Below are positions 45,180 through 54,820 of a stretch of DNA of 64,000 nt, one piece after another; the first letter of the stretch is position 1; each line of letters opens with the position of its first letter. The stretch is from Azospirillum sp. B21 (lineage in GTDB: Bacteria > Pseudomonadota > Alphaproteobacteria > Azospirillales > Azospirillaceae). The notes below the pieces were generated by a model. The model was not told where the DNA came from, did no database searches, and saw only the letters and a list, made by a program, of their open reading frames with translations. The stretch is from the NCBI RefSeq assembly GCF_008364825.1, contig NZ_VTTO01000022.1:1-64000 (forward strand), in the 5' to 3' direction. A program made the position numbers and the translations under genes.

Positions 45180-45680
45180 ATGGACCCCAAGCCGTATTTC
45201 GAGACCCTCGCCCGCTACAACCGCTGGGCCAACCGCCGCCTGTACGACGCCGCGGCCCGGCTGTCCGACGCGCAGTTCCGCGAGGACCGCGGCGCCTTCT
45301 TCCGGTCGATGCGCGGCACGCTGAACCACATCCTGGTAGCCGACCGGGTTTGGCTGGAGCGGATCGAGGGCGCCGGGCCGAAGCCCTCGGCGCTCGACGA
45401 GATCCTGTGCGACGATTTCGCCACCCTCCGCGCCGCCCGCGAGGCGGAGGACGAACGTATCCTGCGCGTGCTGGCGGCCACCCCGGATGAGCGGTTCGAG
45501 TCGGTCCTCTCCTACCGCAGCATGGCGGGTACAGCCCATGAGCTTCCTTTCGCCCAGGTGCTGACCCACGTCTTCAACCACCAGACCCACCATCGCGGAC
45601 AGGCCCACGGCCTGCTGAGCCAGTTCGGCTTGGAAGCCCCGTCCATCGACTTCGTTTATTTCCTGCTGGAGGCGAAATGA
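45180..45680 (+). CDS. DinB-family protein
   Basis: The protein has 166 residues in a four-helix bundle. The metal-binding His triad of the DinB/YfiT fold is present: LNHILVADRVWLERI and HVFNHQTHHRGQAH. Members are often thiol-dependent transferases or damage-inducible proteins. The stop overlaps the start of the next gene by four bases, indicating a two-gene unit. Confidence 0.9.
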   Translation: MDPKPYFETLARYNRWANRRLYDAAARLSDAQFREDRGAFFRSMRGTLNHILVADRVWLERIEGAGPKPSALDEILCDDFATLRAAREAEDERILRVLAATPDERFESVLSYRSMAGTAHELPFAQVLTHVFNHQTHHRGQAHGLLSQFGLEAPSIDFVYFLLEAK

Positions 45681-46291
45681 GCCGCCCCATCACCGACCTC
45701 GCCGCGCTGGAAGCCCTCTATGGCGAACCGGTCGCCGCCTCCATCGCCAAGGAGGTGCCGGCGCTGACCTCCGGCTACCGCGCGCTGATAGAAGCGTCGC
45801 CCTTCTTCGTTCTCGCCACCAGCGGGCCGGGCGGGCTGGACGCCTCGCCGCGCGGCGACGAGCCGGGCTTCGTCCGGGTGGCGGACGACCGCACCCTGCT
45901 GATCCCCGACCGCCGCGGCAACAACCGCATCGACAGCCTGCGCAACATCCTGGCCGATCCGCGAGTCGGGCTGCTGTTCCTGGTGCCGGGGCTGAACGAG
46001 ACCCTGCGCGTCAACGGCCGCGCGGTGATCGACACCGACCAAGTGCTGTGCGAAAGCTTCGCCGTCGACGGCAAGGCGCCGAAATCGGTGCTGGTGGTGA
46101 CCATCGAGACGGTGTTCTTCCAGTGCTCCCGCGCCCTGCTCCGTTCCCACCTGTGGGACCCGGCGGCGCAGGTGCCGCGCGCCAGCCTGCCATCGGTGGG
46201 GTCGCTGCTGGCGGAGGCCAGCGCCGGGCGCGAGGGCGGCGACGCCTATGACCGTTCTCTGGCGGAGCGGATCCCCAAGACGCTTTACTGA
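45677..46291 (+). CDS. Pyridoxamine 5'-phosphate oxidase-like FMN-binding protein
   Basis: The protein has 204 residues. The split-barrel pattern of the MSMEG_1061-type family is visible: SPFFVLATSGPGGLDASPRG, LLIPDRRGNNRIDSLRNIL, VGLLFLVPGLNETLRVNGRA and KSVLVVTIETVFFQCSRALL. It probably binds FMN and a reducible substrate. It is coupled to the DinB gene by an ATGA overlap. Its stop overlaps the convergent histidine-kinase stop by seven bases. Confidence 0.85.
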   Translation: MSRPITDLAALEALYGEPVAASIAKEVPALTSGYRALIEASPFFVLATSGPGGLDASPRGDEPGFVRVADDRTLLIPDRRGNNRIDSLRNILADPRVGLLFLVPGLNETLRVNGRAVIDTDQVLCESFAVDGKAPKSVLVVTIETVFFQCSRALLRSHLWDPAAQVPRASLPSVGSLLAEASAGREGGDAYDRSLAERIPKTLY

Positions 46292-48411
46292 GCCGCGAGA
46301 CGGGCGGCGGCGGACGCCTGCCCGCCGTCATCCGGCAACCGGATGGTGAAGACGGAGCCTTCCTCGCGCGTGCTCTCCACTGTCAGGGTGCCGCCATGGG
46401 CGGCAACGATCTTCTTTGTCATATAGAGCCCCAGCCCGGTGCCCTTCGTGCCCTTCGAGGAGGAAGCACGGAAATAGATGGAGCCGATCCGCTCCACCTC
46501 TTCGGGACTCATGCCGCGCCCGCTGTCAGCGACACGGATGACGATCTCCCCTCGATCCCCGGCCGCCTCATGGCCGGCCGTCACCCGCACCGGCGCTTCC
46601 GGCGGGGAATAGCGTAGCGCGTTCTGCACGAGGTTGCCGATCGCCACCCCCAGGAAGGGCGCATCGACCAGCAGCGGGTGGTCCGGCGTCTCCACCGTCA
46701 TCTCCAGCCGGTCCTCCGCCTCGGTTCCCGCCAGGCCGCCCAGCGCCTCCTCCATCAACTGGCCCAGCGCCACCGGTTCCGGCTTCAGCGCCAGCGCCCC
46801 CTGGTCCAGCGCGTCGGAGGACAGGAACAGCTCCACCAGCTCGACCATCTTGCGGGTGGTGTTGCGGATGCGCTCCAGCCGGGTCAGCGCCGCCGGCGCC
46901 GTGACCGCCCCGGACAGCTCGATCATCTGCGCCGCACTGTCGATGGAGGCGAGCGGGGTGCGGAACTCGTGCGACAGCATGGCGACGAAGGTGCGCTGCT
47001 CCTCCGCCCGCTTGGTGGCGAAGGCCGATTCCTCGCGGGCGCGCAGCCGTTCGGACTGCAGGCGGCCGATGCGCAGGGCCAGACCGACGCCCAGCACCAG
47101 AACCGCCAGCATGGACGAGATCTGGTAAGGATCGGCGACGGCGAAATCGGCCGGCAGCACGCCGCGCAGCGACATCTGCGTCAGCAGCAGGCCGGCGAGC
47201 GAGACCAGCGTGCTCGCCAGATAGAAGCGCGGGCTGGGATCGTCGGGGTTCAGCCACGCCATGCGCGCGGTCAGCACCAGCGCGATCACCACCACGACCA
47301 GCGCCGACAGCGTCACCACCGGGTTGGTCAGGGCGTAGAGCGGCGACACGGTCGTCGGCAGCATCAGCAGGGACAGCAGCGCCAGCCCCTGGTAACAGCG
47401 GCGCAGCCACGGCGCACGGCTCCGCAGGTCGAGGATATAGACCCACATGATCAGCGCCGCGGCGAAGCCCAGGAAGCCGCTGCTGCCCACCATCATGTTG
47501 ATGGCCCAGCCCGGCATGTCCGGCAGCAGGGCGACGGCGATGCCGTTGGCGAACAGGTAATAGCAGAAGACGGTGGCGACATAGCCGGTGTAGGCCAGCA
47601 GCGCCCCGTCGCGCAGAAGCAGCCCCAACGCGACGTATCCCAGCGTCAGGATGCCCAGCACGCCGAGGAACAGGCCCTGGAACAGCAGGTCGGGCGTCTG
47701 GTGGTCGGCATAGGCCGCCGGTGTCCACATCCGGGCCGACAGACGGATGGCGCTGATCGAATCGACGCGCAGATAGAGCGAGACAGGCCGCCCTTCCGGC
47801 AGGGTCAGCGGAACGGCGTGCAGCCGCGTCTTCATCGGCCGCTGGCTGAAGGGCACGAAATCCCCCAGCCGGACCAGCCGGTAGGCGTCCGGATTTTGCG
47901 GCCGTCCGTCCGCCGCCATCGATGCCGCCGCCATCGATTTCGGAACGAACAGGTCGAGATGGTCGATGTAGGCCTCGCCCATCTCCAGGATCCAGTCCGC
48001 GGGAGCGCCCGGCGCGCGCAGCAAATCAAACCGGTACCAATGGATGTCGCGGGTCTGGCCGGCGCCGCGGAAATCGCTGCGCGGCTCCATGCCTCCGGCA
48101 GCGTCGGCCTTCAGGATGTCAGCGAAGTCCAGCTTGCGCTCAGGATCGACCAGCCGGGCGAAATGGCCGGCCAGCGAGGCGCCGGCGGTGGACGATTCCA
48201 GCCGCAGCGGCTCCACTGGCGCCGCCGCGGATGCTGCGCCCGATGCGCAGAGCCAAAGCAGGGCCGCGCCAAGAAGCAGACGCAAAAAACCGGGTAGAAG
48301 ACAGGACGGCCCGCGTCCCGCCAGGGTGCGACTGCGGATGGTCGGCAGGCTGCCGCACCGGCTTTCCATCCACCGGCCGCTCACGCCGCCGTTCATCGCA
48401 TCCTTGGTCAT
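46285..48411 (-). CDS. 7TMR-DISM sensor histidine kinase
   Basis: The protein has 708 residues. A signal peptide (LRLLLGAALLWLCASGAASA) is followed by a periplasmic 7TMR-DISMED2 domain (IHWYRFDLLRAPGAPADWIL...YIDHLDLFVP). Seven transmembrane helices (about residues 240-440) come next. The cytoplasmic kinase has HisKA motif FVAMLSHEFRTPLASID with the phospho-accepting His, and HATPase boxes N (VQNALRYSP), G1 (ADSGRGMS), F and G2 (KGTGLGLYMTKKIV). No response regulator is adjacent, so it is an orphan kinase. Confidence 0.92.
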   Translation of the reverse strand: MTKDAMNGGVSGRWMESRCGSLPTIRSRTLAGRGPSCLLPGFLRLLLGAALLWLCASGAASAAAPVEPLRLESSTAGASLAGHFARLVDPERKLDFADILKADAAGGMEPRSDFRGAGQTRDIHWYRFDLLRAPGAPADWILEMGEAYIDHLDLFVPKSMAAASMAADGRPQNPDAYRLVRLGDFVPFSQRPMKTRLHAVPLTLPEGRPVSLYLRVDSISAIRLSARMWTPAAYADHQTPDLLFQGLFLGVLGILTLGYVALGLLLRDGALLAYTGYVATVFCYYLFANGIAVALLPDMPGWAINMMVGSSGFLGFAAALIMWVYILDLRSRAPWLRRCYQGLALLSLLMLPTTVSPLYALTNPVVTLSALVVVVIALVLTARMAWLNPDDPSPRFYLASTLVSLAGLLLTQMSLRGVLPADFAVADPYQISSMLAVLVLGVGLALRIGRLQSERLRAREESAFATKRAEEQRTFVAMLSHEFRTPLASIDSAAQMIELSGAVTAPAALTRLERIRNTTRKMVELVELFLSSDALDQGALALKPEPVALGQLMEEALGGLAGTEAEDRLEMTVETPDHPLLVDAPFLGVAIGNLVQNALRYSPPEAPVRVTAGHEAAGDRGEIVIRVADSGRGMSPEEVERIGSIYFRASSSKGTKGTGLGLYMTKKIVAAHGGTLTVESTREEGSVFTIRLPDDGGQASAAARLAAQ

Positions 48412-48491
48412 CGTACAGCTTCGATAAAGCTAAAGTTTTAGGAAAAGATTAAGCACATATGCATTCCATCCCCACCTTTCCCCGACCCTTG

Positions 48492-49241
48492 TCAGATGCG
48501 CGAGGGCGAAAGCTTGAACTCCACCAGGGCGTCTGTGGCGGCGAGCGCCGCGACCAGTATCATCGGGTCGAGGTCGCCCTTGCCCTGCAGAACCAGCTGG
48601 CATTCGAACTGGCCGCTGCCATTGGCGAGGTGGAAGGCCCAGTCGACCACTTCGAACCCATGGCGGGCCACCTGTGCCCGCAACTCGTCCGGCGGCGGCG
48701 CCTTGTCGCGGGGAAAGACCAGCGTCAGATGGACCACCGAGCGGTGCGGCAGCAGCCGCTCGATCGGCCGCAGCAGGCTCATCACCAGGATGGTCAGCAG
48801 CGCGGCGGCGATGGCGACGGCGTAGAAGCCAAGCCCGATGATGATGCCGATGGCTGAGGTCGCCCAGATCGACGCTGCGGTGGACAGGCCGCGAATCGAC
48901 AGCCCCTCGCGCATGATCACGCCTGCGCCGAGGAATCCGATGCCGGTGACGATGCCCTGGATCACCCGCGTCGGGTCGCCGGCCCCGGCAACGCTCTGCG
49001 GCCCGCCCTGAAACCCCATGCCCCCGTACCACATGGCGGGATAGGCGTTGACCACCGTCAGCGCGGCCGACGCCAGGCAGACCAGCCCATAGGTCCGCAT
49101 CCCCGCCGCCCGCCCGTGATAGCTGCGCTCGTACCCCAGCAGCAGCCCGACCGCCAGCGCTCCCAACAGATGCAGAAGAATCAGTCCGTTGGTCACCAGC
49201 TCCGCCGGCGACCAGTAGGAGCGCAGCAAATCCATGGCCAT
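48492..49241 (-). CDS. MgtC/SapB-family membrane protein
   Basis: The protein has 249 residues. The N-terminal part has the MgtC signature LLGALAVGLLLGYERSYHGRAAGMRTYGLVCLASA and VIQGIVTGIGFLGAGVIMREGLS, IRGLSTAASIWATSAIGI, with four to five helices. The C-terminal 90 residues form a soluble ACT-like domain (VVHLTLVFPRDKAPPPDELR). MgtC proteins modulate magnesium homeostasis or the ATP synthase and help survival in low magnesium. The start could also be the MDLL codon two residues downstream. Confidence 0.88.
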   Translation of the reverse strand: MAMDLLRSYWSPAELVTNGLILLHLLGALAVGLLLGYERSYHGRAAGMRTYGLVCLASAALTVVNAYPAMWYGGMGFQGGPQSVAGAGDPTRVIQGIVTGIGFLGAGVIMREGLSIRGLSTAASIWATSAIGIIIGLGFYAVAIAAALLTILVMSLLRPIERLLPHRSVVHLTLVFPRDKAPPPDELRAQVARHGFEVVDWAFHLANGSGQFECQLVLQGKGDLDPMILVAALAATDALVEFKLSPSRI

Positions 49242-49375
49242 CCCATCTCAAAGCAAAGCCTTGGGCCCTTCCTGCAAGGCCCGGCTCCACTCTACCGCGC
49301 TCCGCATCGGAACGCCTGCGCGGCGCAAGCCGCCGCCGGCGCGCGCCATTCCGTCACAGGCGTGAATAGCCCCGC

Positions 49376-49389
49376 TTGACCTGTGTCAA
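49376..49389 (+). promoter_or_regulatory. FNR/FixK box of the nap operon
   Basis: TTGACCTGTGTCAA is an exact TTGA-N6-TCAA dyad. A -10-like GATACT at 49412-49417 lies about 32 bp from its centre, which is the class II activation spacing. It is 105 bp before napE. Confidence 0.75.
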
Positions 49390-49494
49390 TTCCAGACCGC
49401 CCGAAAGTATCGATACTAAGGGCCGAAAACCGGTACCTAAGGACCATCCCTTGGTATCGGTCGATCCGTTCCCGCACCGACCGAGAGTGCAGCC

Positions 49495-49689
49495 ATGAGG
49501 CCCACCAGTTCCCCCGTCCTGTCCCATCCGTCCGATCGGATCGCGACCGAATCCGATCCGGCTCCGACCCGCCGGGCCGAGGGACTGATGTTCCTGTGGC
49601 TCGCCTTCCTGGTCTGGCCGCTGATCGCCATCGGCTCCGTGTCGGCCTACGGCTTCTCGATCTGGATGTACCAGCTCCTCACCCACTGA
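49495..49689 (+). CDS. napE: NapE, small membrane protein of periplasmic nitrate reductase
   Basis: The protein has 64 residues. A polar N-terminus of 30 residues is followed by one hydrophobic helix (GLMFLWLAFLVWPLIAIGSV) and the family end SAYGFSIWMYQLLTH. NapE is an inner-membrane component of unknown role. It is the first gene of napEDABC, downstream of an FNR box. Confidence 0.9.
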   Translation: MRPTSSPVLSHPSDRIATESDPAPTRRAEGLMFLWLAFLVWPLIAIGSVSAYGFSIWMYQLLTH

Positions 49690-49699
49690 GTCTTCCGAC

Positions 49700-49966
49700 A
49701 TGCCCCGCGCCCCCGAAGTCCACATCTCCAGCCTCGTCATCCAGCACAGCCCCGACCGCACCGAGGCGGTGCGCGAGGCGGCGAACGCCGTCGCCGGGCT
49801 GGAGTGGTGCGCATCGGAGAACGGCAAGGCCGTCGTGACGCTGGTCACCTCCAGCGCCGCCGAGGTGGTGGACCGCATCGCCCAGTTGAACGCCGTGCCC
49901 GGCGTGCACACCACGACCATGGTCTACCACCACTACGAACCCGCGGACGCGATCGACGCAGCCTGA
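49700..49966 (+). CDS. napD: NapD, Tat proofreading chaperone for NapA
   Basis: The protein has 88 residues in a ferredoxin-like fold. Typical stretches are VHISSLVIQHSPDRTEAV and NAVPGVHTTTMVYHHYEP. It binds the NapA twin-arginine signal and holds export until the cofactor is inserted. It lies ten bases after napE. Confidence 0.93.
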   Translation: MPRAPEVHISSLVIQHSPDRTEAVREAANAVAGLEWCASENGKAVVTLVTSSAAEVVDRIAQLNAVPGVHTTTMVYHHYEPADAIDAA

Positions 49967-50038
49967 CGGCCACAGCCGTCCAGGCGCGCCGCATCCGCCC
50001 ATTCCGAACGAAATTCCTCCAAGACTGGAGTCCATCGC

Positions 50039-52540
50039 ATGTTCCTGTCCCGCCGCGATTACCTGAAGGCGCAAGCCGCCGCTGCCGCCGCCGCGGCGGC
50101 CGGAATCTCAATGCCTGCATCGGCCGCAAACATCCTCACCGGCGAGGGCGCCAAGCTGAACTGGTCCAAGGCCCCCTGCCGGTTCTGCGGCACCGGCTGC
50201 GGCGTGATGGTCGGCGTCAAGGACGGCCGCGTGGTCGCCACCCACGGCGACGTGAAGGCCGAGGTGAACCGCGGCCTGAACTGCGTGAAGGGCTATTTCC
50301 TGTCCAAGATCATGTATGGCGAGGATCGGCTGAACCAGCCCCTGCTGCGCATGAAGGACGGCAACTACGACAAGGACGGCGAGTTCCAGCCGATCACCTG
50401 GGACGCCGCCTTCGACATCATGGCGCAGAAGTGGAAGGAGACCCTGAAGAAGAAGGGTCCGACCGCCGTCGGCATGTTCGGCTCCGGCCAGTGGACCATC
50501 TACGAGGGCTATGCCGCCTCCAAGCTGATGAAGGCAGGCCTGCGCTCCAACAACCTGGACCCGAACGCCCGCCACTGCATGGCGTCGGCGGTGGCCGGCT
50601 TCATGCGCACCTTCGGCATGGACGAGCCGATGGGCTGCTACGACGACATGGAGCAGGCCGACGCCTTCGTGCTGTGGGGCTCCAACATGGCGGAGATGCA
50701 CCCCATCCTGTGGACGCGCGTCACCGACCGCCGTCTCAGCCATCCCGACTGCAAGGTTGCCGTCCTCTCCACCTTCGAGCACCGCAGCTTCGACCTCGCC
50801 GACATCGGCCTGGTCTTCACCCCCGGTTCCGATCTGGCGATCCTCAACTACATCGCCAACCACATCATCAAGACCGGCCGGGTGAACAAGGAGTTCATCG
50901 AGAAGCACTGCAACTTCAAGCGCGGCCGCGACGACATCGGCTATGGCCTGCGTCCGGAACATGCGCTGGAGCAGAAGGCGAAGAACGCCGCCAAGGCCAA
51001 CGACTCCGACCCGATCAGCTTCGACGAGTTCGCCAAGTTCGTCGAGCCCTACACGCTGGACAAGGCGCACGAGCTGTCGGGCGTGCCGAAGAACCGGCTG
51101 GAGGCGCTGGCCGAGCTGTATGCCGACCCGAAGGTGAAGGTCGTGTCCTTCTGGACCATGGGCTTCAACCAGCATGTCCGCGGCGTCTGGGCCAACAACC
51201 TCGTCTACAACATCCACCTGCTGACCGGCAAAATCTCCCAGCCCGGCAACGGTCCCTTCTCGCTGACCGGCCAGCCGTCCGCCTGCGGCACCGCGCGCGA
51301 GGTCGGCACCTTCGCCCACCGGCTGCCCGCCGACATGGTGGTGACCAACCCCGAGCACCGCAAACACGCCGAGGAGATCTGGAAGCTGCCGGAGGGGACC
51401 ATCCCCGACAAGATCGGCTACCACGCCGTTCTGCAGGACCGCATGCTCAAGGACGGCAAGCTCAACGCCTACTGGGTCATGTGCAACAACAACATGCAGA
51501 CGGCCCCGAACACGGCGAAGGAGACCTTCCCCGGCTACCGCAACCCGGAGAACTTCGTCGTCGTTTCCGATCCCTACCCCACCGTGACGGCGTTGGCCGC
51601 CGACCTGATCCTGCCCACCGCCATGTGGGTGGAGAAGGAGGGCGGCTACGGCAACGCCGAACGCCGCACGCAGCTGTGGCGCCAGCTGGTCGACGCGCCG
51701 GACGGTGCCAAGTCCGACCTGTGGCAGATCATGGAGTTCTCCAAGCGCTTCCGCATCGAGGAGGTGTGGCCGGAAGAACTCCTGAACAAGAAGCCGGAAT
51801 ACCGCGGCAAGAGCCTCTACGACGTGCTGTTCCGCAACGGCCAGGTCGACCGCTTCCCGCTGTCCGACCTCGACCCGAACTACGGGAACCACGAGGCCAA
51901 GGATGCCGGCTTCTACGTCCAGAAGGGCCTGTTCGAGGAATATGCCGCCTTCGGCCGCGGCCACGGCCATGATCTGGCGCCCTTCGACCTGTACCACCAG
52001 GAGCGCGGCCTGCGCTGGCCGGTGGTGGACGGCAAGGAGACCAAGTGGCGCTACCGCGAGGGCTCCGACCCCTACGTGAAGGCCGGTGAAGGCATGCGCT
52101 TCTACGGCAACAAGGACGGCAAGGCGAATGTCTTCGCCCTGCCCTACGAGCCGCCCGCCGAGGCGCCCGACGCCGACTACCCGTTCTGGCTGTCGACCGG
52201 CCGCGTGATCGAGCACTGGCACAGCGGATCGATGACGCTGCGCGTGCCGGAGCTGCGCAAGGCCTTCCCCAACGCCGTGGTGTTCATGCACCCCGACGAC
52301 GCCAAGGACCTGAACGTCCGGCGCGGGCAGGAGGTGCGCATCACCTCGCGGCGCGGCGAGGTGCGGGTGCGGGTCGAGACGCGCGGACGCAACAAGCCGC
52401 CGCGCGGCCTGGTCTTCGTCCCCTTCTTCGACCACACGGTCCTCATCAACAAGGTGACGCTCGACGCCACCGATCCCATCAGCAAACAGACCGACTTCAA
52501 GAAATGCGCGGTCAAGATCACGCCCGTCGTGAACGCCTGA
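50039..52540 (+). CDS. napA: Periplasmic nitrate reductase catalytic subunit
   Basis: This molybdopterin enzyme reduces nitrate to nitrite in the periplasm. It has 833 residues. The Tat signal SRRDYLKAQ is followed by an Ala run. The 4Fe-4S cysteines Cys47, Cys50 and Cys54 ([14 protein letters not shown]) are completed by NCVKGYF. The Mo ligand is Cys180 in [10 protein letters not shown]. Bis-MGD contacts include [22 protein letters not shown] and [15 protein letters not shown]. All ligands are present. Confidence 0.97.
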   Translation: MFLSRRDYLKAQAAAAAAAAAGISMPASAANILTGEGAKLNWSKAPCRFCGTGCGVMVGVKDGRVVATHGDVKAEVNRGLNCVKGYFLSKIMYGEDRLNQPLLRMKDGNYDKDGEFQPITWDAAFDIMAQKWKETLKKKGPTAVGMFGSGQWTIYEGYAASKLMKAGLRSNNLDPNARHCMASAVAGFMRTFGMDEPMGCYDDMEQADAFVLWGSNMAEMHPILWTRVTDRRLSHPDCKVAVLSTFEHRSFDLADIGLVFTPGSDLAILNYIANHIIKTGRVNKEFIEKHCNFKRGRDDIGYGLRPEHALEQKAKNAAKANDSDPISFDEFAKFVEPYTLDKAHELSGVPKNRLEALAELYADPKVKVVSFWTMGFNQHVRGVWANNLVYNIHLLTGKISQPGNGPFSLTGQPSACGTAREVGTFAHRLPADMVVTNPEHRKHAEEIWKLPEGTIPDKIGYHAVLQDRMLKDGKLNAYWVMCNNNMQTAPNTAKETFPGYRNPENFVVVSDPYPTVTALAADLILPTAMWVEKEGGYGNAERRTQLWRQLVDAPDGAKSDLWQIMEFSKRFRIEEVWPEELLNKKPEYRGKSLYDVLFRNGQVDRFPLSDLDPNYGNHEAKDAGFYVQKGLFEEYAAFGRGHGHDLAPFDLYHQERGLRWPVVDGKETKWRYREGSDPYVKAGEGMRFYGNKDGKANVFALPYEPPAEAPDADYPFWLSTGRVIEHWHSGSMTLRVPELRKAFPNAVVFMHPDDAKDLNVRRGQEVRITSRRGEVRVRVETRGRNKPPRGLVFVPFFDHTVLINKVTLDATDPISKQTDFKKCAVKITPVVNA

Positions 52541-52554
52541 GGAGTGCCGGCATC

Positions 52555-53091
52555 ATGAAGACCCGTTTCCTGATCGCCGCGCTGGCCCTGCTGGCCGGCG
52601 TCCCGGCCCTGACCATCGGCGTCACCTCCGGTGTGGTCGCCGCCGACAAGCCCGTCGTGATGGCCCAGGCCGCAGCCAACGCTACCGGCACCGTGGGGGG
52701 GATCAAGGTCCCCTCCGCCAACCATCCGATCACCACGGATGTCCCGGCCGAGGCGACCCACCGCGAGATCACCGACGACCAGAAGCGCGTGCGCAACTAC
52801 GCCGACCAGCCGCCGCTGATCCCGCATGCCATCCGCGACTACCAGATCGACCTGAACATCAACAAGTGCCTGACCTGCCACGACCGCCGCAACACGGCCG
52901 GCTCGCAGGCGCCGATGCTGTCGGTCACCCATTTCCAGGACCGTGACGGCCAGACGCTGGGCACGGTGGCGGCGCGCCGCTACTTCTGCACCCAGTGCCA
53001 CGTCCAGCAGACCGACGCGCAGCCCATCGTTCCCAACAGCTTCCGCGACTTCGACTCGGTCCTGGGCCATGCCCAAGGCGGCCAGAAATGA
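52555..53091 (+). CDS. napB: NapB, dihaem cytochrome c subunit of nitrate reductase
   Basis: The protein has 178 residues. A signal peptide ([20 protein letters not shown]) precedes the mature cytochrome with two CxxCH haem sites, CLTCH and CTQCH, and distal ligand His residues. It passes electrons from NapC to NapA. GAGGAG overlaps the napA stop (52539-52544), 10 bases before the ATG. Its own stop overlaps napC (ATGA). Confidence 0.95.
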   Translation: MKTRFLIAALALLAGVPALTIGVTSGVVAADKPVVMAQAAANATGTVGGIKVPSANHPITTDVPAEATHREITDDQKRVRNYADQPPLIPHAIRDYQIDLNINKCLTCHDRRNTAGSQAPMLSVTHFQDRDGQTLGTVAARRYFCTQCHVQQTDAQPIVPNSFRDFDSVLGHAQGGQK

Positions 53092-53705
53092 CGATCCGAT
53101 CCGCCTTTACGTGCCTGTGGCGGCTGTTCGCCCGCCCCAGCGTCCACTTCAGCCTGGGCTTCCTGACGCTGGGCGGCTTCATCGCCGGCGTCCTCTTCTG
53201 GGGCGGCTTCAACACCGCGCTGGAGGCGACCAACAAGGAGGCCTTCTGCATCAGCTGCCACGAGATGCGCGACAATCCCTATGAGGAGCTGAAGCAGACC
53301 ATCCACTTCACCAACCGGTCGGGCGTGCGCGCCAGCTGCCCCGACTGCCACGTCCCCCACGAATGGACCGACAAGATCGCCCGCAAGATGCAGGCATCGA
53401 AGGAGGTCTGGGGCAAGATCTTCGGCACCATCGACACCCGCGAGAAGTTCCTGGACAAGCGCCGCGAGCTGGCCGAGCACGAATGGGCGCGGCTGAAGTC
53501 CAACAACTCGCTGGAATGCCGCAACTGCCACAGTGCGGACTCGATGGACATCACCAAGCAGAACCCGCGCGCCGCGACCATGCACGAGACCTACCTGTTC
53601 ACCGGCCAGAACACCTGCATCGACTGCCACAAGGGCATCGCCCACCGCCTGCCCGACATGCACGGCGTGGAACCCGGCTGGACCATGAAGACCAGCCAGA
53701 AGTGA
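53088..53705 (+). CDS. napC: NapC, tetrahaem quinol dehydrogenase
   Basis: The 205-residue NapC/NirT protein has one N-terminal membrane anchor ([20 protein letters not shown]) and four haem motifs: CISCH, CPDCH, CRNCH and CIDCH. It oxidises membrane quinol and feeds NapB. It is coupled to napB by an ATGA overlap and ends the napEDABC operon. No napF, napG or napH is present. Confidence 0.95.
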   Translation: MTIRSAFTCLWRLFARPSVHFSLGFLTLGGFIAGVLFWGGFNTALEATNKEAFCISCHEMRDNPYEELKQTIHFTNRSGVRASCPDCHVPHEWTDKIARKMQASKEVWGKIFGTIDTREKFLDKRRELAEHEWARLKSNNSLECRNCHSADSMDITKQNPRAATMHETYLFTGQNTCIDCHKGIAHRLPDMHGVEPGWTMKTSQK

Positions 53706-53720
53706 GCGCCTGGTTGCTGG

Positions 53721-53760
53721 AACAGCCCCGTCTCCGCAAGGAGCGGGGCTGTTTGCGTTT
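53721..53760 (+). terminator. Rho-independent terminator of nap
   Basis: AACAGCCCCGTCTCC pairs with GGAGCGGGGCTGTT around GCAA and is followed by TGCGTTT, 15 bases after napC. Confidence 0.85.
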
Positions 53761-53830
53761 AACGGGAAACCTTTCAGGCTATCGAACCGCCGCCCACCGC
53801 ACCGTCGGCCTCCTGTCGACACCAACGGCG

Positions 53831-54256
53831 TCATCGATAGGAAATGACGACTCCATTCATGGAGTTTTCTCTCTGAACGATGTTTCCCTCGCCGAAAGCA
53901 GCGGCGGCATCGGCGGCAGTGATTTCAACGGTTGCCGCATCGATCCATCTGACATGGAAGTCATGCTGTCCCCGCACATACAGGAACTGCTTGCTGCCAT
54001 CCGGATCGAACTTCCGATTTGCCGGGGCAAAGGTTGCCCGCGTGTTGAAGCCTGTTGTTGCACCACAATCGACTGAATAGATGACCACTGACACCCTTCC
54101 ATCTGGCGAAGGCGTCTCGCCAAGATTATCAACTCGGCACATATCAAAGAAAAAAGCGATATAGATGAAAAATATTGTGTATATCAATATCGGCACACCT
54201 AGCAACGCACCAACCACAACCAACATTGATCTCTTTATTTGCAATTTTTTAATCAT
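53831..54256 (-). CDS. Membrane-anchored DUF5412-like protein 2, candidate immunity protein
   Basis: The protein has 141 residues. One N-terminal membrane helix (MLVVVGALLGVPILIYTIFF) is followed by a periplasmic or exposed domain: SPDGRVSVVIYSVDCGATTGFN, FDPDGSKQFLYVRGQHDFHV and RWIDAATVEITAADAAAAFG. It resembles DUF5412 proteins (SPDG...DCGATT...W.D). It is a paralogue of the gene at 54392; the last 164 bp of the two genes differ at only 15 positions by eye while the 5' halves diverge. It lies downstream of a toxin-44-like gene in the same direction. Immunity is inferred from context. The base composition of this locus is more A+T-rich than its surroundings. Confidence 0.65.
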   Translation of the reverse strand: MIKKLQIKRSMLVVVGALLGVPILIYTIFFIYIAFFFDMCRVDNLGETPSPDGRVSVVIYSVDCGATTGFNTRATFAPANRKFDPDGSKQFLYVRGQHDFHVRWIDAATVEITAADAAAAFGEGNIVQRENSMNGVVISYR

Positions 54257-54391
54257 GATTTTCTATTTCCACTCGGTATTATGTTTTATCCAAATATTTA
54301 GCTCAGAATCAGAAAAATTTTGCCAGCATCTTTGCAAGTATTTATCCCCTTTACTTTCCGGCATGGCATGCACCTATCGACACAGAAAGTG

Positions 54392-54820
54392 TCACCGATA
54401 GGAAATGGCGACTCCATCCATGGCGCTTTCTCTCTGAACGATGTTTCCCTCGCCGAAGGCAGCGGCGGCATCGGAGGCGGTGATTTCAACGGTTGCCGCA
54501 TCGATCCATCTGACATGGAAGTCGTGCTCACCCCGTACATGAAGGAATTGCTTGCCGATCTTTGGATCAAAGTCCCTGTTCGCTGGAGCCAAGCTTGCCC
54601 GTCTGTTAAACTTAGTTGCCGCACCACAGTCGATTGAATAGATGACTACAGACATTTTCCCGTTTGGCGATGGTATTTTGCTAAATTCCTCAACCTCGCA
54701 TAAATTAAAAAAATATTCTACATACACATACCCCACCACAAAAACAATAATCGGAGCCGAAATCAGCAATATCAATAGAGCAGATATCCAACGCCATATT
54801 TTTCCAATTCTAATGAACAT
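54392..54820 (-). CDS. Membrane-anchored DUF5412-like protein 1, candidate immunity protein
   Basis: The protein has 142 residues from MFIRIG, whose ATG overlaps the toxin-like stop (TGATG), so translation is coupled. A start 12 bases earlier (54832) is also possible. A hydrophobic helix (ISALLILLISAPIIVFVVGY) precedes the same domain as its paralogue, with SPNGKMSVVIYSIDCGAATKFN and HDFHVRWIDAATVEITASDA. Coupling to a toxin-like gene is typical of immunity genes. The N-terminal half is distinct from the downstream paralogue. Function is inferred. Confidence 0.68.
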   Translation of the reverse strand: MFIRIGKIWRWISALLILLISAPIIVFVVGYVYVEYFFNLCEVEEFSKIPSPNGKMSVVIYSIDCGAATKFNRRASLAPANRDFDPKIGKQFLHVRGEHDFHVRWIDAATVEITASDAAAAFGEGNIVQRESAMDGVAISYR

